Assembly (NCBI GenBank): GCA_937124525.1
Contig: CAKZLA010000516.1
Coordinates: 1 to 11,932 of the forward strand
Origin: an uncultured Desulfobacterium sp.
Lineage (GTDB): Bacteria > Desulfobacterota > Desulfobacteria > Desulfobacterales > Desulfobacteraceae
Direction: 5' to 3'
Length of the DNA: 11,932 nucleotides
Position numbers and translations under genes: made by a program. Within the stretch, counting starts at the first letter, position 1. Each line of letters starts with the position of its first letter. The notes beneath the pieces were generated by a model, which was given only the letters and a program-made list of their open reading frames with translations, searched no databases and had not been told where the DNA came from. Positions 7,639-11,932 of this stretch are shown here, one piece after another.

Positions 7639-7747
7639 ACGTATGACCCCAAGCAATTGACTGTGTTTTGCAGAAAACTTGAGGCGAATTTTTCCCCTTG
7701 TATCCACCGGAATCCAAACCGCTTGTCTGGACCCGGCAATGGGCATT

Positions 7748-8926
7748 TTACAATCTTTCAAAAACGGCCGCAGAGCCCATACCACCGCCAATGCACATGG
7801 AGACAACGCCATATCTTCCGTTGACTTCCTTCAGGTTGGCAAGACAGGTGGCTGTGAGCTTGGCACCGGTGCATCCCAGGGGATGCCCCAGGGCAATGGC
7901 ACCGCCATGGATGTTGATCTTATCCATGTACTGCTCAAGGTTGAGTTCTTTTATGCAGTAAAGGGCCTGGGAGGCAAAGGCTTCGTTGATCTCATAGATA
8001 TCAATGTCATCAATGGTTAGACTGGCAAGTTCCAGAACCTTGGGGATGGCGTACCGAGGGCCCACACCCATCTCATCGGATTTACATCCCACGCTGGTGT
8101 AGGCCACCAAGCGGGCAATGGGTTTCAATCCCAGTTCATCGCATTTTTCCTTGGAGGCAATGATGGTGGCGGCAGCCCCATCCGTGGTCTGGGAAGAGTT
8201 ACCTGCCGTCACAGATCCGTTCGCGGCAAACACGGTTCTGAGTTTTCCAAGGCCCTCGGGAGTTGATTCACGAATGCCGTCATCGTGCTCAACAATAAAG
8301 GTCTCTTTTTTCATGATACCATCGGCCTGGGCCACATATTTATAGGCCGGGGTAGGTATAATTTCCGTGAACAGGCCGTTGTCCCGGGCCCGGGCTGCCT
8401 TGGCCTGGGATTTTGAAGCAAACGCATCCTGCTCTTCCCGGCTGATGTTGTAACGATTGGCCACGTTTTCTGCGGTGATACCCATGGAGACGTACATCTC
8501 GGGATTGGTCTTTGAATATTCCGGATGGGGTCGGGGTACATTGCCGCCCATGGGCACAAAGCTCATGGATTCCACACCAGCCCCCATGGTGATCTCAGAC
8601 CATCCCATCTGCACCCGGGCCGATGCCAGGGCAATGGCTTCCAGGCCAGATGCACAGAACCGGTTCACCGTGGCACCGGACACATGATCGGGAAACCCGG
8701 CCATCTTGGCAGCCACCCGGCCAATGTTAAGCCCCTGCTCTGCCTCGGGAAAGGCACATCCACACATCACATCTTCAAGGTCTTCGGCCTTTAAATTTTC
8801 TGTTCTGTCCACAGCCTCTTTCATGATAAAGGAAAGGAGCTCTTCGGGTCGGGTCTCTTTAAACAGTCCCCTTTTCTGTTTGCAGCCGGGGGTTCTTACC
8901 GATTGTACTATATATGCATCTTTCAT
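7748..8926 (-). CDS. fadA: Acetyl-CoA acyltransferase (3-ketoacyl-CoA thiolase)
   Basis: The 392-residue enzyme cleaves 3-ketoacyl-CoA with CoA to acetyl-CoA and a shortened acyl-CoA, the last step of beta-oxidation; the reverse condensation is also possible. Thiolase landmarks are intact: nucleophile Cys91 in NRFCASG (88-94), NEAF (314-317), His348 in GGAIALGHPLG (341-351), and the second active-site Cys378 in CIGGGMG (378-384). Length is normal for the family (about 390). No targeting signal is seen. The ATG at 8924-8926 is preceded by GAGAGG with good spacing. It is the second gene of a likely two-gene unit, 127 bases after fadN, and a strong terminator lies 110-150 bases past its stop. 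Preferred chain length cannot be read from sequence; a biosynthetic acetoacetyl-CoA thiolase is less likely given the neighbour. Confidence 0.92.
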   Translation of the reverse strand: MKDAYIVQSVRTPGCKQKRGLFKETRPEELLSFIMKEAVDRTENLKAEDLEDVMCGCAFPEAEQGLNIGRVAAKMAGFPDHVSGATVNRFCASGLEAIALASARVQMGWSEITMGAGVESMSFVPMGGNVPRPHPEYSKTNPEMYVSMGITAENVANRYNISREEQDAFASKSQAKAARARDNGLFTEIIPTPAYKYVAQADGIMKKETFIVEHDDGIRESTPEGLGKLRTVFAANGSVTAGNSSQTTDGAAATIIASKEKCDELGLKPIARLVAYTSVGCKSDEMGVGPRYAIPKVLELASLTIDDIDIYEINEAFASQALYCIKELNLEQYMDKINIHGGAIALGHPLGCTGAKLTATCLANLKEVNGRYGVVSMCIGGGMGSAAVFERL

Positions 8927-8969
8927 GGATATTCCTCTCTATTCATAGTCTCTGTATATCATTTTGAAT

Positions 8970-9027
8970 GGTTCACGCTTTTTATGAAATTCTCCCCAAA
9001 TGGGTTTCTGAAAAGCAAGTGCGAACC
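8970..9027 (-). repeat. Intercistronic stem-loop between fadN and fadA
   Basis: GGTTCACGCTT (8970-8980) pairs with AAGTGCGAACC (9017-9027) at 10 of 11 positions, counting one G-T wobble, around a 36-base loop. It lies inside the 127-base gap between the two minus-strand genes. It has no T-run, so an RNA-processing or stability element is more likely than a terminator. Its function is not shown. Confidence 0.35.
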
Positions 9028-9053
9028 AGCAAATTAAGAATGCACGGTTCTTC

Positions 9054-11462
9054 TTAGTTTCTCAACGGTTTGCCGGTTTTGAGCATGTGGTCTATTCTGG
9101 CAAGGGTTTTCTCTTCTTTGACAAAATCGATAAAGGCTTCGCGTTCAAGCTTTAAAATGGCCTCTTCTGCCACCATGCTGTTTTTATTGGCATCTCCACC
9201 GCTCATGACATAGGCAATACGTTTGGCCAGAAAAGCGTCATACTCGCTCATGAAGTTACCATTGAGCATGTTATAAATTTCGGCATTAACCATGCCCTGA
9301 CCGGCATTCCCCATGACCCGCAGGGGCTTTTTCATGGGAGGTGCATAGGCGTCATCCACCATTTTCAGAACCTCTTTCTTGGCCTCGCCCACCAGGTTAT
9401 CCCGGTTGAACACAATTCTATCGGCAAGTCCCAGAAAACCATTGGCCCGGGCCTCAGCCCCGGACATGGAGACCTTGGCCATGGCCACGTTCATGAAGGC
9501 TGGAATAAAGAGTTTAGCAAGATCGGTATCCTTGGCAACACCTGCAGGAAGGGCATCAATGAATTTTTTCCAAATATTCATGCAACCACCACCAGCGGGC
9601 AAAAGCCCCACACCGATCTCCACAAGTCCCATGTAAAGCTCAGCATGGGCCACAATGCGATCGGCACCCAGGCAAGTTTCACAACCGCCGCCCAATGTCA
9701 TGCCATAGGGGGCTGCCACCACAGGGAAGGGGGCATATTTTGCCTTTTGGATGCCGGTCTGGGCTCTTTCAAGGAAGCCATCCAGTTCTGCATATTTTTT
9801 ATCATGGGCCATGCGGGAGACAAAAGAGAGATCTGCCCCGGCGGAAAAGGCACCGGGCATGCCGCCTGCCTGGTTGCCAATGACAAGCCCTGCACCATTG
9901 GCATCCACATAATTAAGTGCATCATCAATGGAATCAATGATCTCGGCATTCAGCGCGTTCATTTTTGTGTGGAATTCAAGGCAGAACACCCCGTCTCCAA
10001 TATCAATGAGGCTTGCGGAACTGTTCTCCTGGGCCACCTTATCGTTGCCCCGGGCCGCAGCAAGGGAAACCATGGTGTCACTCATGGGAACGACTTTGTA
10101 GGCTGCCGTTGCAAAATCATAAAAATAATTTTTACCCTGTTCCAGTTTATAGAAGCAGGTATTACCAGCAGCCAGCATGGCAGAAACGTTTTCCGGAATG
10201 TCATAGCCTTCGGCCTTCATTCTCGCAACGGCATCGGCAATCCCATAGGTGTCCCACAGCTCAAAGGGACCCATTTCAAAATTGTATCCCCATTTCATGG
10301 AATTATCAATTTCTATGATGGTGTCGGAAATCTCCGGGATTCTGTTGGCCGCATACTGAAAACTTTTTACTGCCATTTTCCAGGCAAATTTTGCGCCCTT
10401 GTCATCTCCTGTGAGAACACATTTGATTTTTTCAGGCAGGGTGGCCATTTTTTTGGCAGCATCCAGGCAGGGAAAGGTGGGACGAGCGAGGTCTTCGTAT
10501 TCCAGTGTGGCCGGATTGATCACCTTCCGGATTTTTTTCCACTCCGGTGTCAGGTCTGTTTTATAAAAACCGGCCCGGGTTTTATTGCCGAGCAGCTTTT
10601 TCTCGATCATATGTTTGATGAATTCAGGAACGATAAAGGCGTCCCGCTGTTCATCATCGGGGCAAAGGTCATAGGAATTTTGACACACATGGGCCATGGT
10701 GTCCAGCCCCACAAGGTCAGTGGTTTTAAAAATAGCGGTTTTGGGTCGACCCAGGGCCGGACCAAACAGGGCATCCACTTCGGGAATGGTCAATCCATCT
10801 TCCAGCATGGAGGACATCACGGCCCCAATGCCATGGACCCCAATGCGATTACCCACAAAGTTGGGGGTATCCTTGGCCCAGACAATGCCCTTGCCCAGAT
10901 TTTTTTCACCAAATCCAGAAATAAAGCTCAACACTTCGGGAAGGGTCTCCTCACCTGGGATGAGTTCCAGAAGATGCATGTAACGCACAGGATTAAAAAA
11001 ATGGGTTCCCAGAAAATGTTGTTTAAAATCAGAACTCAGGCCCTGGGACATATCTTTTAAAGGAATACCGGATGTGTTGGAACTGATGATGGAACCGGGT
11101 TTTCGAACACCTTCAATGCGACCGAAAAGACTTTGTTTAATTTTAAGGTTTTCAACCACCACTTCGCAGATCCAGTCACAGTCTGCCAATTTGTCAAAAT
11201 CATCATCAAGGTTACCGATTTTGATCAATGTGGCATCTTTTTTGGTCATGAACAGGGATGGAAAGGATGCAAGTGCCGCATCCATACCCGCTTTAACCAT
11301 GCGATTTCTTGCTGCGGGATCTTTTTTCTCTTCATCTGTTAAATCAAATGGAACAATGTCTAACAAAAGCACATCCACGCCAGCACCGGCAAGAAGAGCG
11401 GCAATCCCTCCACCCATTATACCGGAACCGATCACTGCTGCCTTTCTGATCTTTCTACTCAT
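9054..11462 (-). CDS. fadN: FadN-like 3-hydroxyacyl-CoA dehydrogenase / enoyl-CoA hydratase
   Basis: The 802-residue bifunctional enzyme would hydrate enoyl-CoA and oxidise the 3-hydroxyacyl-CoA with NAD+, the two middle steps of beta-oxidation. The dehydrogenase is N-terminal: Rossmann motif GSGIMGG (12-18), SSNTSG (127-132), catalytic His154 in GTHFFNP (152-158), Glu166 in LELIPG, and NFVGNRIG (201-208). The crotonase domain follows at about 485-690: oxyanion stretch FSAGADL (539-545), GGGCE with Glu595, and LVEIGVGL with Glu615. Both crotonase acidic residues that are catalytic in FadB appear to be kept. This order is that of Bacillus FadN, not of FadB, which has the hydratase first. The ATG at 11460-11462 follows a perfect AGGAGG (11468-11473) at five bases. 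It is the first gene of the fadN-fadA unit. A promoter and a palindromic operator candidate lie just upstream. Confidence 0.92.
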   Translation of the reverse strand: MSRKIRKAAVIGSGIMGGGIAALLAGAGVDVLLLDIVPFDLTDEEKKDPAARNRMVKAGMDAALASFPSLFMTKKDATLIKIGNLDDDFDKLADCDWICEVVVENLKIKQSLFGRIEGVRKPGSIISSNTSGIPLKDMSQGLSSDFKQHFLGTHFFNPVRYMHLLELIPGEETLPEVLSFISGFGEKNLGKGIVWAKDTPNFVGNRIGVHGIGAVMSSMLEDGLTIPEVDALFGPALGRPKTAIFKTTDLVGLDTMAHVCQNSYDLCPDDEQRDAFIVPEFIKHMIEKKLLGNKTRAGFYKTDLTPEWKKIRKVINPATLEYEDLARPTFPCLDAAKKMATLPEKIKCVLTGDDKGAKFAWKMAVKSFQYAANRIPEISDTIIEIDNSMKWGYNFEMGPFELWDTYGIADAVARMKAEGYDIPENVSAMLAAGNTCFYKLEQGKNYFYDFATAAYKVVPMSDTMVSLAAARGNDKVAQENSSASLIDIGDGVFCLEFHTKMNALNAEIIDSIDDALNYVDANGAGLVIGNQAGGMPGAFSAGADLSFVSRMAHDKKYAELDGFLERAQTGIQKAKYAPFPVVAAPYGMTLGGGCETCLGADRIVAHAELYMGLVEIGVGLLPAGGGCMNIWKKFIDALPAGVAKDTDLAKLFIPAFMNVAMAKVSMSGAEARANGFLGLADRIVFNRDNLVGEAKKEVLKMVDDAYAPPMKKPLRVMGNAGQGMVNAEIYNMLNGNFMSEYDAFLAKRIAYVMSGGDANKNSMVAEEAILKLEREAFIDFVKEEKTLARIDHMLKTGKPLRN

Positions 11463-11503
11463 GACGACCTCCTATATATAATTTATCATACGACCCGTTG
11501 ATT

Positions 11504-11519
11504 ATGAATAACTATTCAT
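11504..11519. promoter_or_regulatory. Operator candidate 1, fadN-proximal palindrome
   Basis: ATGAATA (11504-11510), AC, TATTCAT (11513-11519) is a perfect 7-2-7 palindrome lying 42 bases before the fadN start and just downstream of its likely -10 box. A repressor bound here would block transcription initiation. The size and symmetry suit a TetR-family regulator. The TGAAT/ATTCA arms recall the Bacillus FadR box, but the spacing differs, so identity with it is not claimed. Confidence 0.55.
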
Positions 11520-11523
11520 TTCT

Positions 11524-11552
11524 AAGTAACAAAGTAACTGCCTTGATGTCAA
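11524..11552 (-). promoter_or_regulatory. Promoter candidate for fadN
   Basis: A perfect TTGACA -35 box on the minus strand (11552-11547) is followed after 17 bases by TTACTT (11529-11524), a poor -10 box. The start would fall on or beside the palindrome at 11504-11519. The -35 box is strong; the -10 assignment is weak, as would fit an activated or weakly expressed promoter. Confidence 0.4.
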
Positions 11553-11677
11553 GAACTTAAATATTTTTTTTCCACGGGAGCTGTTTTTATTATATATAAT
11601 GATTATAAATATTTAAAATTTAAAGCCCGCAGATACAAAGACAATAAATATTTTTGCGGCACCCCCTCACAAAAACG

Positions 11678-11693
11678 ATGAATATAAATTCAT
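11678..11693. promoter_or_regulatory. Operator candidate 2, distal palindrome
   Basis: ATGAAT (11678-11683), ATAA, ATTCAT (11688-11693) has the same six-base arms and four-base spacing as the palindrome at 11504-11519, 174 bases away in the same divergent gap. It lies about 20 bases before the -35 box of the likely plus-strand promoter at 11716-11744. The two sites could control both directions. Confidence 0.5.
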
Positions 11694-11707
11694 ATTTTTT
11701 TTTAGGG

Positions 11708-11744
11708 GTATCAACTTGCCAATCCACTTTTGTTTTGATACAAA
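11708..11744 (+). promoter_or_regulatory. Promoter candidate for the gene at 11819, with inverted repeat
   Basis: TTGCCA (11716-11721), a 17-base spacer, and TACAAA (11739-11744) form a plausible plus-strand promoter with a leader of about 68 bases. GTATCAA (11708-11714) and TTGATAC (11735-11741) form an inverted repeat that brackets it. The rest of 11463-11818 is AT-rich, with a 12-base palindrome of A/T only at 11589-11600; I see no gene there. Confidence 0.45.
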
Positions 11745-11818
11745 GGCATTATTTGTCAAACTCAAACACCTATTTAACCTATCAATGCATTACACATAAA
11801 ATCCAATGGGAGACTTTA

Positions 11819-11932
11819 ATGGATTTAAAAAACCGCCACCCACGCCCAAGCCTATCTATGAACATAGACTCAGTGGCACGGTTCATCAGCCAGTTACAAT
11901 ATCAATCTGGAGAAATTCCCTGGCACATTGAT
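11819..11932 (+). CDS. Start of an unidentified protein, possibly prenyltransferase/terpene-cyclase-repeat-like (partial)
   Basis: An open frame of 38 codons runs to the end of the window from ATG at 11819-11821, preceded by GGGAG (11808-11812) at six bases and by a plausible promoter at 11716-11744. The visible peptide has no hydrophobic signal. Its part VARFISQLQYQSGEIPWHID resembles the first repeat of squalene-hopene-cyclase/prenyltransferase-fold (alpha-toroid) proteins, in which a helix is followed by a Q-x-x-x-GEIPW-type turn. This rests on about 20 residues recalled from memory and is tentative. It is divergent from fadN and shares its regulatory gap. The 3' end is missing. Confidence 0.5.
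   Translation, partial: MDLKNRHPRPSLSMNIDSVARFISQLQYQSGEIPWHID

Noticed and set aside
9645..11060. Long plus-strand open frame of 471 codons
   Set aside because: It lies antisense within fadN, whose domains and catalytic residues are clear. The translated sequence has no recognisable domain and no ribosome binding site was seen.

Overview
The window looks like chromosomal DNA of a strictly anaerobic, selenium-using deltaproteobacterium of the Desulfobacteraceae type (inference). Reasons: a 2-oxoacid:ferredoxin oxidoreductase-type ferredoxin subunit, a DsrK/HdrD/GlpC-like Fe-S oxidoreductase, beta-oxidation genes, and an in-frame TGA that reads best as selenocysteine. No mobile element, CRISPR array, tRNA or rRNA was seen.

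Layout. 1-220 (-): truncated two-cluster ferredoxin subunit. 221-548: divergent gap with several stem-loops. 549-1406 (+): family 2 glycosyltransferase. 1407-1541: short convergent gap with one inverted repeat. 1542-5528 (-): HrpA-type DEAH RNA helicase with a near-consensus promoter almost touching its start codon. 5529-5996: AT-rich divergent gap with a long inverted repeat. 5997-7316 (+): one 440-codon gene interrupted by TGA at 6726-6728, followed directly by a SECIS-like hairpin; it ends before a strong terminator. 7317-7747: gap between convergent genes holding two strong terminators. 8926-7748 and 11462-9054 (-): thiolase and FadN-like 3-hydroxyacyl-CoA dehydrogenase/enoyl-CoA hydratase, read as fadN then fadA. 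11463-11818: divergent regulatory gap with two copies of the palindrome ATGAAT-N4-ATTCAT. 11819-11932 (+): start of a gene running off the end.

How it works together. FadN and FadA would carry out hydration, oxidation and thiolysis in beta-oxidation; the acyl-CoA dehydrogenase is not in the window. The selenoprotein is probably a cytoplasmic electron carrier or disulfide-type oxidoreductase, and the ferredoxin subunit belongs to a 2-oxoacid oxidoreductase. Both fit an anaerobe that oxidises organic acids, but the window does not prove that they exchange electrons. The glycosyltransferase and helicase appear unrelated to this metabolism.

Main finding: annotation that treats TGA only as stop would split the Fe-S oxidoreductase into a 243-residue protein and a spurious 135-residue protein. 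The evidence supports a single 439-residue selenoprotein with Sec244.
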